From assembly GCA_029465975.1 (NCBI GenBank), contig CM055747.1, forward strand, positions 6,200,936 through 6,264,935: a stretch of DNA of 64,000 nt, in the 5' to 3' direction. The DNA comes from Dallia pectoralis. Its lineage: Eukaryota; Chordata; Actinopteri; Esociformes; Umbridae. Position numbers and translations under genes: made by a program. Every line of letters starts with the position of its first letter. The first letter of the stretch is position 1. The notes beneath the pieces are model-generated. The model searched no databases and was not told where the DNA came from. It saw nothing but the letters and a program-made list of their open reading frames with translations. Positions 29,837-44,016 of the stretch are shown one piece after another.

Positions 29837-31936
29837 CCTCAGCCAATCACAGGGGTGCAGGGGGGAGGTGCCAGAGGAGAGCCAGCACTTAATTGGTGAG
29901 TTGCAGAGGGTACGATTTTTTATTTTTCCACATTTCAGGTGGGCACCGCACTGCAGCACATTCGTTCTCCCTCGAACAGTGAGTAATAAACGAGTTAACG
30001 TCTCGAGTTTATTCCAGTTGGAATGTAGCTACTTCTTCTGGGATGTAGCTACCATTTGAGTTGTTTTCACTTATTTTCAGGTTTTGAATATGGCTTTGAA
30101 ATGCAGACATGGTATTTCTTTCATGCACTACCGATATGTTATAAACGTTATTGCCATCTATATAGGTGTGGTTAATATACATTCAATAAGGATTTTTCTT
30201 GCATTTATGATACATTTTTTTCTTTTACTTTCCTAATAGGTGATGGTCTCACGGACTGGATGACGGAAGAAGTGGATTTCTCCTCGTATCTCCCAAACCC
30301 CCACCCCTCTCCCTCCCCCAATTCCTCCCTTCCCCCTCGCCGCTCCAGCATGACATCCAGGTGCCATCGGACTTGGAGGTCATGACCTCTCTGCTGCAAG
30401 AAGAACTTGCTCAGCTTGAGGACTACTTCCTGTCCGAACCGCTGCCAGAAAAAGGGCCAAAACTCGGAAAATGCGACAAGGCGCCACCACCAATGGGTCC
30501 CCACCAGTCACACTACCAGATGCCCTATCATGCAACATCATACCCCGCTTCCAACCAATCGGAACCCAGCCCGTTACTTGTTACCCTGGCAACTGGGGAA
30601 CTTGACTTGCTGAGCTTTTGCGGAGAAGGGCCCATTGGGCGATCAAAATTGTCAAGACACGCCCCTTATAGTTGCAGCAGTCGCCCCAGCGGGTGTGGTC
30701 GCAAAAGGGTCTCGGAAACGGTGAGGGTGGGCGAGGTCTACGAAAACAGCATATGGAGTTCCAAAGCCAGTAACTCAGGTAGCCCAGCGGCGACACTTAA
30801 TGGCAGTTACAGTTCAGCAGAAGATGAGCGGGTAGCGGCGAAAGGTTACTGTCTAAGTAGCGCAGTTGAGATCCGAAGATGCGCAATTCTGCCCAAGGAC
30901 GAGAAACACTTTCGGTTCACCGAAGAGGTAATAGGCGTTGGAGGCAGCAAAGTCAGTGCCGGATACGGAAACTATGACAGGCAGTTGGATATCCCGCACA
31001 AGAAAGAGGAGCTGTTGCTGTATGGCACGAGAGAGGCGAACGCCGGTTGTTGTGGTGTTGGTGGCGGAGGAGCTGGTACCAATGAGATGAACCCATTAAG
31101 TAGTAATCTCAAGGTTGGCGTTGTTGGAGAGATGTCCGCCAAGGTATCAGCCATTCCTTGGAAGACTGAGACCGGTGAAGGTTGTTATATCCAGTCAGGA
31201 TCGCAGTCAGAGGCCTCCTACCACCATAGCTTCCTCGGGTCAGTCAGTGAGCAGGTAAAGGGCGAGGGTTTAGAGATGGGCCGGCAACATCATGACTTCC
31301 ACTGTGTCGGGTTCCTAGAAGACCAACAGGGCCCGGATTGTTTAGCATTGGACAGGGAGGCTCTTGACCGACAGGTCCAGATGGGTTTGAAGGAGGACCA
31401 CCGTCTTCTGGTGAAGCCCGAAGTGGGAAAAACCATGCCCGTTGAAGTCTACCGTCAGCCAGAACGCAAGCAGAAGAAGAGGGACCAAAACAAGACTGCA
31501 GCTCACAGGTATGATTCATGCAAACGCTGAAAACTCATGGCGGTATTCAAACTCAAGATAGGCACACTGAACTCAAATTCCCCCATTGATATCCAATGAA
31601 TAACTTGCGGAAAGGTACGAGTTGCGCGCACTTTTCTTATCAATGAATTGCCAGGTTTGAACTCCGTTGTACATGTCTTCATTGACACCAGAGCAAGTTG
31701 CCGAATCACATTTTGCTTCAATTAACCCCATGTTCCATCCAAATAGGTATCGCCAGCGTAAGCGAGCCGAGCTCGACTGCCTTGAGGAGCAGCTGCACGG
31801 CCTTGAGGGGCATAACCGGGAGCTTCGGGACAAGGCCGAGTCAGTGGAGCGAGAGATCCAGTATGTCAAAGACCTACTGATCGAAGTGTACAAGGCCCGC
31901 AGCCAGCGGCTCAAACAACAGGAAACGGATGCCTGA
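29760..31936 (+). CDS. atf5: ATF5-like bZIP transcription factor (apparent frameshift)
   Basis: Stress-induced CREB/ATF bZIP activator of the integrated and mitochondrial stress responses; nuclear. Coding exons are 29760-29895, 30240-31508 and 31747-31936, with phases 1 and 2 matching. The N-terminus reads MMAVPLWKTL...SPTG-overlapping frame, then GDGLTDWMTEEVDF, as in ATF5. The acidic segment PSDLEVMTSLLQEEL follows. The bZIP basic region NKTAAHRYRQRKRAE is split by the last intron, and the zipper carries AESVEREIQYVKDLLIEVYK, the ATF5 rather than ATF4 form. One break: SSYLPNPH and PSDLEV are in different frames, needing one extra base between about 30294 and 30360 (a C-rich run). A sequencing undercall is the simplest explanation. 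The tandem ATG at 29763 has the better context. Whether this is atf5a or atf5b is unresolved. Confidence 0.88.
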
Positions 31937-34900
31937 TTAAGACAAGACGATGAAGACGATTCTCCGCAAGTAGATTCTATGGAAAAACGACAGGGAAATG
32001 TTACACGTTTTTGAATGATATCAAAATTGTATGTTTTTCATTTTTTTGGGTGGGGGGGAGGCGGGGTTATCAGGGTTTGATTGCATGTATTGGTTATTTG
32101 TAATTTTTTTTAAGAGTATACCAACTACATTCTATACTTCCAATGTTTCGGCGATTAACACCAACCAAGCAGGCACGCACTGTGATGCCAAGCTGTCTCA
32201 ACTGACAATCAAAAGTCTCCCGTTGAACGGAGACAGGTTTAATTTCCACCAGTGACGTGTTTTATATGCTGGTCAGATAAATGTGAATCAACTAAGGCCT
32301 CACGAAGGTCTTGATGTCAATAATTTAGCTACTGGTTAAATATTTGGTCAACAGACAATCTTTGTTTATTTGTGGCGGCTTTGCACTATTTGTATATTCT
32401 TTCCAAAATTATTGCAATAATTTAAAGCAAAGTCAAATGAATAAAAATGGAAAAAAATGACTTTACGGATGACTTGGGATTTTACTGAAGGCATTGCGGT
32501 TGCAATTTGCAATATGATACAATCAGTTTTACGGCTCAGGTTCATGCTCAATTTCAAGTATGTAAGTTGGAAGTTCTGGATTGGGACCTGCCCACTACAG
32601 TAGATTTGTTTTGCATGACACTTTCATAGTTATGGAAATGAACAATATCTGTCAGTTTATGCGAGCTGATGCTATAAAACTACTGTGCACTGATTCCATA
32701 GCAGCCTCACATTATTTGAATTCTCTAAGCATATCCACGTGTATTTAAATATTTCCTACCTGCTTCACTATTCTGGATTAGATAATATAGGACTTCAGAA
32801 ATCAAAGTGGGACACCCAGTCTATTTACATCCTGTAAAAAAAAGGGTTTGTGATTTTATATGGCGAGTATGCTCATGTCTGATTTCTAAATAATTTTTCA
32901 ATTGTGTCTTGAGAAAAAAGGGTAGGTAGTTAGTCATTTTTTTTGCTTTTTTCTAAAAACAAAAATAAACTATTTTTCCCTAGAATGTTTGTGATAGCAT
33001 TTCGTGTTCTTTACAGCTTTTGTCTAGACGATGCAGTGTCATTTAATTTAGTATTAGCTTTAATTTTATAATTAGGTCAAATTATCAATTTTTTTCTAAA
33101 CATTGTCGGTCGACAAGAAAGTTTGACAATATAACATTTCAAAATGTGAAAAACTTCTGTTTAATATAAATCAATACAATTGGAACTGTTTTGCATTTTC
33201 AATGAATCTATGTTAAAATGCAATAACTCTCAAATCAATAACTTTTTGTCTTAATAAAATACAGTTAATTATTGTTATTACAACAAAAGTATACATATCT
33301 CAATATTTTGAATGAATTAGACACTGCATCTTTTTCAAATATGCTGTGTTATAAAGGCGATATACAATCATGCTTCTGAATACAGCTTTAAATGCTATAT
33401 GTGTATTAATGTCATACATTTATATTTAGCTGATATTATTTACCTATTAACCTCAGGCATTAGAGCAACACGAGTACAACCTATACCCTAGGTTTTACCA
33501 GGTAAATGAACCAACCATGTCATTTGGAAATAATTCCAACGTGTCCTCTCAATAGACTTACTGTGTTACATGTCATTCGTTTTTTCCCAAATAAAGTGAT
33601 TTGTGTCTATACTGTAGCCTAACACTGGATTCTTGTTTTGAGCAAATATATGTAATAGGCTGGTTATAGCGAGCGAAAAAAACAGCGGAAATTGAGCCAG
33701 AATGAATTTAATGAATTTAATTGAAATACATTTAAATGTATTTATTTTTTGCTGATTGATACCATTTTGTTGTCTTTCACAAAACGTGTATTAGATGGAT
33801 TTATGTACAAATTATGGCTTTTATTATGACGTTTTATTCAGTTATCAATCTGCTCATCGGAAAAAGGCCAAAACACCCATATTGGAAAAAATACTGTTGT
33901 TGTTAATGAAGAGGCCAAACATATAGAAAACCAACAGGATTAAAATCAATGTGATCAGAAATGTTTCCCGTTTTCTTTGGTCTATGGTATATTTTATCCA
34001 AAACGTGACCGGTTTTCTGGGTTCCGAAGTCATTTTCACACGAGATTGATATATACATGCTGGGCAATAGTCTACACAAAAAAATAAATAAATAATACCT
34101 TTACAAAAGACAAAACGTTTAACGTATTACCTGGATTTTGTCAGACAACCGGCACCGCGCCTATTTAACACAACAGACCTAACATTCTATGTAATTATTC
34201 TGTAACATTATATCCCACACAAAAGGCTTTGAATTACATTTATTTTATGGCTTACATCGAGGAAAATTATATATAGCCAAAACGTCTCCGAAATACTCAA
34301 TTTCATCCAAAAATAAGCATTTCTGTGCCACAAGGAAAAATTCCCAGCCCTCCCTTTACATCTGCTCCAAATGTGTGGAAGTTGGAAACCAATACGCCAA
34401 TAATGTTACAGGGAAATCCCTACATTCCCGACAATGATTCTGCTAAAAAAGTCACATACTAATAATAAACAATTTAAGAACATTATTTTGTTCTGAACTA
34501 AGTTGTTCACACTCGGGTGGTTTTCTGATGTCGTCACCAGAACATTAGAACATTACATTAGAGTTAATCTCTACTCGGTAAAATTGGAATAGATTCAACT
34601 TTTTGGTAATTGAAAAAGTACAAATACAGTACAACAAAATGCAGTTTGCATCCAAACAGAAGTGATAATCATTTAAATGAATAAATAGTTTAGGCATGGT
34701 ATTTTTATTTAAATAGGTAATTAAATGACAGTCTCAGGACATGGTCATTGAAAATGAATTTTGGCAGACTATAAATATACATAAGTAGATATAATTACAA
34801 CATTTCCCACAATAAATACATGCACATATTGAGTTGTGTTATATACATCTATATTTTTATTAGACACCACACATTTTAATCCAATTCGAAATATCACACG

Positions 34901-35213
34901 TACAAACTTGATTTTCATCTTAAAAGTCCAGACCACAGTGCGAAGTGCTATTAAACAAAATAAAGGCACTCCAAACATACAGCCCAAACGAAACATAAAC
35001 ATTCTTTAAATATTCAGTTTAAGACAAATGACAACATAAAGTTGTTTACTTTTATCTCTTTTAAACAAAGATATCAAATAATGTCTGATTTTCCATGACG
35101 ACTTATCCAGGATAAAGCATCACATTTTCTGCTTACACAACGAATCTGATACTAAAGTGAAAGGCTTCCAGACTGATTACACAGGACTGATCAGAGACAC
35201 ATTCTCTCACCCA
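31937..35213. other. atf5 3' UTR and convergent intergenic region
   Basis: AT-rich sequence after the atf5 stop. Candidate poly(A) signals AATAAA occur near 32440 and 33590, so the 3' UTR may extend up to about 1.6 kb. From about 33.6 to 35.2 kb nothing recognisable is seen before the stk36 3'-end minisatellite. atf5 and stk36 are convergent. Confidence 0.6.
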
Positions 35214-35594
35214 CTGGACTGGTCTTCACAGCAGGTTGATTATCTGCTGGTGGTCACACTGTGGACTGGTCTTCACAGCAGGTTGATGATCTGCTGGTGG
35301 TCACACTGTGGACTGGTCTTCACAGCAGGTTGATGATCTGCTGGTGGTCACACTGTGGACTGGTCTTCACAGCAGGTTGATGATCTGCTGGTGGTCACAC
35401 TGTGGACTGGTCTTCACAGCAGGTTGATGATCTGCTGGTGGTCACACTGTGGACTGGTCTTCACAGCAGGTTGATGATCTGCTGGTGGTCACACTGTGGA
35501 CTGGTCTTCACAGCAGGTTGATGATCTGCTGGTGGTCACACTGTGGACTGGTCTTCACAGCAGGTTGATGATCTGCTGGTAGTCACACTGTGGA
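35214..35594. repeat. 47-bp minisatellite overlapping the stk36 stop codon
   Basis: About eight units with consensus halves CTGGTGGTCACACTGTGGAC and TGGTCTTCACAGCAGGTTGA plus TGATCTG. The unit at about 35555-35594 is the last coding part of stk36 (minus strand). Each complete copy repeats the same terminal peptide (QCDHQQIINLL, then stop), with Tyr instead of His in the coding copy. The outer copy near 35230 has TTATCTG. Confidence 0.95.
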
Positions 35595-35892
35595 GGTGCA
35601 ACATGCTGTGAAGCCTGACACAGCTTGTCACGTGCACCAAGGGACAGCAGGGCCTTGAGAGATATGGCAGAGGTTGGAATATGGTCGTCTGAGGAGTGTA
35701 TGTGTGTGTTATGTGTGTATTACAATTACAATATGCGCATGTGCATAAGAAAGCATGCGTGTGTCGAAAAAAGACAATGTGTGTATGTGTGTGTGAGTGT
35801 GTGTGTGAGCAGTAGTGTGTGTGTGTGTGTGTGTGTGTGAAAGAGCAATGTGTGTGTGTGTGTGTGTGTGTGAGCAGTGTCTGTGTGAGTGA

Positions 35893-35969
<77 letters not shown>

Positions 35970-38900
35970 GTGTGAGCAAACACGCAGTGTTGCATCTAGA
36001 GTTAAAAGACCCAAGGCAAGCGTGTTGAGAAATTGTTAGTAGTCCTTAACATGAAATATAACAACCTTTGAAAAACACGATCAATTATAAAACAAAAGGA
36101 ATGACAAATAAAAAATGCTCTTTCGTATGCAAGCGATTCAGTTGTGAGCTGACATTCCACAACAGCCGGACTCAGAATACTCAATTTGTGTTTGAATTGG
36201 ACATGAAGAAAGTCGAAAGAGTTGCACTGTAAATTACATAGCAAGTGTGTGCTAAACACAAATATATTAAACATTTTCTTGAAAAATGTTTGGTAAAATA
36301 AATATATTTTTTAATTTCATTTGATCCACTACGACTAGCATACGGGGGTGCATTGATTCGGGATCGCCAGCTCTGTTCCTGAAGCTTTCCAGCCCTTTTA
36401 CGTTCTCGCCCAACCACTAAGTTAATTTAGCTTTTCCTCCAGCCAATCATTAGAACCAGGCGTGCTAAATTAATTAAAGGCGAGAATAGGATGGTAGCTC
36501 TCCGAGAACAGGATTGGACGGCCCTGTTCTGAATATTTCAGTGTGAAATGTTCGGGAGAGATGTTGACCTGTTCGCTACAGTGACATTTGCGTTACCTGT
36601 CGTAGTGTCTCCTGTTGGCTGTACAAACCCAGGGTAGCCACAGCCGCTCGGCGCACTGCATTCTGGGAGTCGGTACAGGCGGCGTGCAGTAGGAGGCGGG
36701 GCGCGTCTCCCTCCAGAAGTGAGGCCACGCCTCCATCCACGGCAGCGACGTTGCCGAGGGCAGCGCAGCAGTGGCGGCGGGTCAGAGCGTCGGGGTCCGC
36801 TAGAAGGGGGAGGAGCTCGGCCGTCGCCGCGTTGGCCTCCTCCACCCATCCGCTGCCGTCTTCCTGGTCGGCAGCATTTTGTTTCGCCGCAGAGTCACGT
36901 CTACCTCCTACCAGGGACTGGGAGAACACAATCTGGCCCTTGTTCCTGTCCGGGGCAGTCGCAGAGGCACTGGTGGCCTCAATCCCATTGGCTCTTCGGG
37001 TTACAAACTCCGCCTCCCAGATGAGTCCCAACCAGTTGCCGACAGCCCGGCAGGCCGTCCTACGTACAGCAGGGGATGGGTCACTGAGACAATCAGTTAT
37101 GTCTCGGAGGAGGGTGGGTTTCGGCTGGAGCCGCTGTGGTTCGCCAGGGGTGGGTGGAGCAAATGGGTCCAGGTTACCTAGGAGGCTACAAGCCGCCGCC
37201 CTGACCCTGTCGTCCGGGTGAGTCTGAGCTTGGTGGAGGAGAGACGGCTCCAGATTCAAATGAAGGAGAGCGGACGGTGCCGACCTGAGGGAGCAACGGG
37301 CGACCTGGGATAGCAGGGTGAGGAGCTCCACAGCCGAGCCCCACAGGGCTTCACACCGCGGCAGGAGCAGCGCTGTGAGGAGGGAGCTGGCAGTCCAGGA
37401 CACAGACCCGGGCTGACCTGCCTGGTCCCATCCACCCCCCAGGGGGTCCGCTCCGCCTTGGCAGAGGAAGCCCTGGGCCCTGGCGGCGGCTGTAAAGCAG
37501 GGAACCGAGTGTCCCGGGTCACAAAGCAGCAGGCGGCACAGGAGAGACAGAGGAATCTCCAGGAGAGACGGAGGAAGTGACTGGATCAGCTGGGAGCGGA
37601 GGTACATAATTTGGTTAAACCAGAAAACGTGAAATACCAGTCAGACAGTGAGCTACACTATACAAAGATGCTGCCCAAGACGTGTAAAGGAGTTTCCCCA
37701 GCTATAAGACAGGAAGGACCTTGTATGTGTGTGTGTGTGTGTGTGTGTGACTCGGGCGTGACCTGTTCAAATTTGCATCATAAATACGAGGAACCTTTTT
37801 CCGTCAGTTTGTGTCAAACAGACATTTTAACAGACGGTGGAGATGAATTGTGAGTGGGTTCTTCAAGCACAGTCAACGCGTATTCCAACATCCAAAGGGC
37901 CTGTAATGTTTTCACCGAGCATCCGTCATAAATGGAACGTGTACGCACAGCAGTGTTCTGGAAAATGGAGCACAGCTCGAGCCATTTCTCCAACTGTCAA
38001 CAGATGAATGGATATGCCGTCCGTTCTGTGCACTTCCAGGGAATTGTGTTCTAAAAGCCTCCTAGCTATGAATGTCCCTAATGGGACGGCGGTCTGCGCA
38101 CGATATACGCTCAAAGCTGTCGTAATGGGAGAACCTCACCTGCAGCAGGCCAGAGACGACGCCCGAAGTGTGATACAGCTGGAGCATTCGGTCCATGGTC
38201 TCCGAGGACAGGTCCAGGGCGAAGGGGAAACACAGCAGGTGGCAGCTCAGAACGGATATGCTGCTAAGGCCGGAATCGCTGCACCTGGGCGAGGCATCCG
38301 TCTCATCAGACGGTCTGGACACACTGCAAACCAAGAGGCACTCTCTCCGATTTCACATTTTGTCATATCAGTGCCTTGGAGTTTCTTGCATTACAATGTT
38401 GATTGTCGTCGATGCATGCACACATTTAAGGATTTCGTTGTGAAATCACAGAATTAGGTAGTATTAGGTAAGTATCTCTTGGAGATATCACTTAGGATGC
38501 GTTATTCAGGATTGTTTAGTTGTTATTCTGTCTCTCACAGTTTTAATAAACCCACCATTATAATTATAGACTGATCATGTCTTTGTCAGTGGGCAAACTT
38601 ACAAAATCAGCAGGGGATCAAATAACTTCTTCCTTCACTGTTGCACCCATATTTCAGGGGCTCAAATGTAATTAGACAAATGAACACAATCATGAATACA
38701 ATTGACATCTTTAACACTTTGTTCATTGATTCTATGCAGGCTATGATTGCTGGAAGTCTAGGACGCATGGACATTATCAAAGCCTTTTCCAGGCTTTGAC
38801 TGCAGCTATCTTCAGTTTTTGTTTGTTTGGGAAATTTTGTCTTCAGCAAGTGAAGTCCATGCTCAATTGAGGTGAGATCAGGTAATTGACTTGGCTGTTG

Positions 38901-41900
38901 CAAATATTCCACTTCTTTGCTTTAAAAAACACTGGAGTTGCGTTTGTAGCTTTGCAGTATGTTTTGGGTCATTGTCAATCTGTAAACTAAAGCGTCATCC
39001 GAATAACTTTCTGACCCAGTGCCATTGGAATCCATGCATACCCATGCCAACACACTGCCTCCACCATGTTTTACAGATGATGTGGTATGCTTCAGATCAT
39101 GAGCCGTTCCAAGCCTTCTCCATACTTCTTCCCACCATTCTGGTACAGGTTGATCTTAATTTTATCTGTCCAAAGAATACCGATTCAAAACTGGGCTGTT
39201 TTTTTTTTTTTATATATTTTGGCAAAGTCTTATCTGGCCTTTCTATTCTTAAGGCTTATAAATGGTTTGCACCTTCTGGCAAACCCTCTGCGTTTGCTCT
39301 TGTAAAGTAATCACTTTATGATAGCATTGTTCTTCATTTGGCTGGATGTTGTGATGTGTTTTTTTGTTTACTAGAAAGGATCTATGATCATCAACCACAG
39401 TTACCTTCCGTGGACGTCCAAGGCCTTATTGCGTGGCAGAGCTCACCAGTGCGTTTCTCTTCAACAACTGTTGATTTGGCCCCACCTTTCGGACCCCTTG
39501 ACCATCAGCACAGGCTCCCCTCAAGGTTGTGTCCTGTCCCCTCTACTCTTCTCCCTGTACACCAACAGCTGCACCTCCAGCCACCACTCTGTCAAGCATC
39601 TAATTTATGTATAATAAAAATAGAGCTGATTCGGCAAGGACATTTTTTGATTTTGAACGTTTTTCACCGATCAAAGCTTGCTGTATTTTGGCGGACGATA
39701 CCAGCCTTGAAAATGTGCGATGAAGGGTGTCGTATGCAGGTACATAGCCGAAAAAACTATCCAGAAAGTTGCCACTTTGCTGATACTCTGTCCCACCAAG
39801 TTTAATTCATTTCAAGTAATTTTTATGGGAGAAATACTGCCCTAATAATTACTTTGAAGTAAAGTCGGTAAAATGGTACCGGTGCATCCCTAGTGATTCT
39901 GATTCTAACGTTAGGGCGATCTCTCTGATGGATTTTTTTGTCTTTTTGCAGCGTAAGAAAGAATTTCAGTCTTATTGAGGGCTCCTTTAACCACATGTGG
40001 GCTTACACCAATAGCTTCCAAATGTGAATTCCACTCCAGGAATCAACTCCAGACTTTCTACCTGCTTGATCGATGATGAGATTACGAAATAAAACAGCCC
40101 ATGAAACAGCTTTTGATTAAATTGACCAATTACTTTTGGTCCCTTAAAAAAGAGAGGGCTACATATTGAAGAACTGTAATTCCTAAAACCATCCTCCCAA
40201 TTTGGATGTGAATGCCGTCACATTAAAGCAGAGAGATCCCATTTTAAACCCATTTTCATCATTTCGCCGTTTCCAAAGGTCTTATGTGTATTGTTTTATG
40301 TTTGCTCTTCAATTCACTACCCGAAATGATGGAACTTAGTGAAACCACAGACAACTTCCTGAAATCATGTAAAAACACGGCAATATAACAACAACTGGAG
40401 GCCAATGAATTAAGTGATTTTTATTGTGATTGGTTACACCTGAGGAAACGCTTGCCTTTACTCCTATTAGTTCATTTGCATAATTATGTAATTTAAATAT
40501 TGTATTTTAGTATATACATCGATTTCATAATAATTAAATCTACCAAAGAATACGCAGTGTTGTGTTCGGATAATAACTGCAAAACAACTTTAAATTAAGT
40601 TATATGCATAAAACTCAAGAGGCTGTGATACAGCCAAAATGTGGTCTAGACTTTATAGGCAAGATCGAATCCACAAAGACAAAGAATCCATCATTCGGCA
40701 AAACCCTTAAGCTTCTTGGTTGCAGGACTTTTTTACTGAACACACACATAATGTGTTCTGTTTCTTAGAGCACTAAAGACAAGCGTTTCTCCGCCTGCTT
40801 AGCAAAAGACGGTTCAATGATATATGGTTCAATTTCTACAATCTGCTGGAAGGATGCTTTTCGAAAAATAATAATAAACTCCCCTGGGGCACCTGTGCAG
40901 GGAGCCCAGCCCCACCAGGGTTGTAGTCGTTCATGGTCGGGAAACATGCTAACATTAGATGCTTGTGCATCTATTAATATACAGTAGAGTGCAGTCTAGT
41001 ATTTGGACAGAAACACACGTTTTGTTCTTTTGGTGGTACAACAGTACTTTGCGTTTGAGATAATAGTGGGTGATGGTTAAATACTTTTGATACCCTAAAT
41101 AGGGGTGACTTCATATTAAAGGCGTTGTGGTATTAAAAAGTTTTCCGATCTCATCAAAGTTAACCCCATAAATGCCCTTTAATCTGCCCTTGAAGACAGC
41201 GTCGTTTAAACGTTTTGAAAACATTGACACAGGTTGAAGGAAAGCTTACTTACCGATCGGCGGTGAGCAGGTGTCCCAGAGTGAGTACACAGGTTGAGTC
41301 GCCGTCAGAGAACAAGGGAACACAGCTGTACGGGTCCTTTGTAAGGACAAACAATGCGAGGGACAGGAACACGTACAGACCTGACGAGGAAGGAAATGGA
41401 AACTGTGTATTTGATGGAAATCTGGCGAGACCAAAAAAACCACTACACATTCTGAAACGTGTCATTGGGCGTTCTGTCGGGAAAACCAAGTAAAACCAAG
41501 TAAAAAAATGAAAATAGTTTTCATAAAACAAAATGGACAGAGAGGCAGTTTAAAAAACAAACTGGTTTCACAAGACTGAACAGGGAAACAGGATAAATGC
41601 TTCAACATGGAATCCAACTGGAATTCTTTTACCAAAACAATGACTTTTCAGTTTGAATATAATCCACTGCTACATAAAAAGATTTCGACTGGCATTTCTA
41701 TTCAACCAATCGGACACGTTGTCCGATTGAAATACAATCTATTTTCCAAGAGAGATCCGTGTTCCTATCAGGCATAATTCAGGCAGATCAGCCCCACACG
41801 GTGTCCTTCTTACCGTTTGAGGAGAAGAGGTCCGTTCCAGTGGATGTTCTCACCAGTGAATTTCCAACTTTCACCCACAAGAGGCGCAAAATGCTTGGAT

Positions 41901-43985
41901 CCAAAGACGTAGCGACATGCTTAACAGAAAACAAGTGATGTGTTGACGAAATAAAAACACAGACATTTTACAACTTACTAACAAAACAAACACTGTACAG
42001 ACAAGGCTAACCTCGGTAAGGTTGTGGAGAAGCAATGACAACAGGCCATCGCAGAAACCCCAACCTGCTGATAATGGCACCTGCGGCTAGGAAAGGAAAC
42101 ACGTCAGTTTTCACATCAGAACAATTTCAAGACATCTGAAACTTAAAGCTCAATGCCTACTGCTTCTTTTATCCTTTAACTCGATTCCAGAGAGCAAGGG
42201 ACATTTCCGATGTTTAAATGTTAATAAAAAACAATATTCGGTCATCTAATCTTTTAAAAATAGCTTACCTTATTTGTGTCTGAGAGAACACTTCGGAGTT
42301 GGGCAGTGATCCTGTCAACGCTAACGTCAACGGAGACTCCAGACTTGGAGAAAATAGCCAGAACTGCCGAGGCTTGAGGCTTTCGTACAAAGAAAATTAT
42401 ATTAGACGCGTAAACCCGGAGTCCTTTAAAAGCCAATTCAACACTACCGGTTTATTGCATTATTCAGACAAGATGTCCACTTACTGCCAAAGGGTTAGGG
42501 TCTGGCCAAAGCAGAATTTCTAAAAAGGATGTGGCATATTCTCCCAGTCTACAGCAGAGAGACGTCAAAGTATTAAGCATGTTGTAAGTTCATACTGTAA
42601 AACCTAAGGGCTTAAAAACTAAATGCATTGAATATACAAAAATATGACAAAGGAGAAATAGCAGAACAAACGTGTTCCCTGATTGTTGCCAGTCGTTGTA
42701 TATCTCCCAGTAGTTCAACAGCAGAACGATCACTTCTCCCAGTACTGTTGTACTCCACGATTGCTGATGGACATTATAAAATGTAAAGAGTTAGCGTATG
42801 AATATAAATTAAGTCAATACATGACATTTAGGGTGTTGCATACATTGCAAGTTATTTTGTTTAAAGTCAAGTCATCGTCATAGTCTCTTTGGATTGTTAA
42901 AATGGACACTTGAATATATTACATTGTGCAGAAAATGTCAAAAAGTCACAAATAACCTTAATGACCACTGGATTTGCCACAATATCCTGGACCAGGTCAA
43001 ACAGGAAATTCGGTAGATCAAGTTCCTTCCTCATGCCGTGGGAATCTTCCGTGTCAGAGGTCAAGATCAGGTTGGAAAGGACCTTCAGCTGCTGACGAAT
43101 CTGACAAGCCCCCTCCAGAACGCCATCCAATAGCTAACCAAAATCAAAGGGCATATTTCAAAGTGTGCACTTAAATGGGATATGCCAGGACAGTTTTAGC
43201 TCAATTAAAAGCTTCCACCATTTTATTGAAGTCAACTGGCGGAGCATCTGACTTCATCACGCTTTATTGGCTGATCGCCCCCGACAACCCGGTCGTTGTC
43301 ATGAGCACGACAAACTGTTAGAATCCAGTGTCAGCCAATGAAGCATCCTGCCACCAGCAGGTCCTCCTAAAGACTCCGACCAATAGCACGCAGCCAACCG
43401 GCATTTATTGACCTGCTGCACTTTTGACAGTGCACATAATGCTATATTAAAAAAAAACAGCGATGTCTTAAAAGGTTTCAGACTCTTACTGCGGAAAACT
43501 GCCAATGCCACGGTAGAATAAGTCTTCGTACCCTTTTTAAACGGGGGTCGTAATTGAGACGATCGCATTCCAGATCATGTACTGCAATATGTAGGAACGA
43601 CAGAAGAGCGAAAAGAAGGACAGGGGTCATCATGCTGCCCTATACGCGGTAGTGTGTTGTGAAACATTCTTCCCATAACCAACATTTCCGTGACTTGTGC
43701 CACAGACTTTGTGACCGTTCGGACCGGACGGGATAGCCTACGTGGCCCTCACGCGTTGATGAGCTTTAGACGCCCAACACCACGTCGCTGGTTTGTCCCC
43801 CCTCAGACCGTAGTTGGTAGGTACTCGCCACTGCTGACCTGGAGCAGTGTTCTAAACTACAAGAACTAATTGTTCGCTTACCATCAAATCTACACAGAGT
43901 AAGGTGTAAAGATGAGCAATGATATTATCTGCCCCTGTGTCACAATGTTTCGGCTCATCAATATATGCAAAGCTTTTTAACGGTA

Positions 43986-44016
<31 letters not shown>

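Larger units (their letters stand above)
38324..41253. other. stk36 intron with transposon debris
   Basis: A 2.9-kb intron between the exons at 38140-38323 and 41254-41380. It contains a Tc1-like terminal fragment, a decayed minus-strand Tc1 transposase, a short reverse-transcriptase remnant, and about 1.6 kb of AT-rich unique sequence (39.62-41.25 kb) in which I see no exon. Confidence 0.65.

Noticed and set aside
30286..30360. Small intron in atf5 exon 3 to explain the frame break
   Set aside because: Candidate GT..AG pairs here have lengths that keep the wrong frame. A one-base indel explains the data better.
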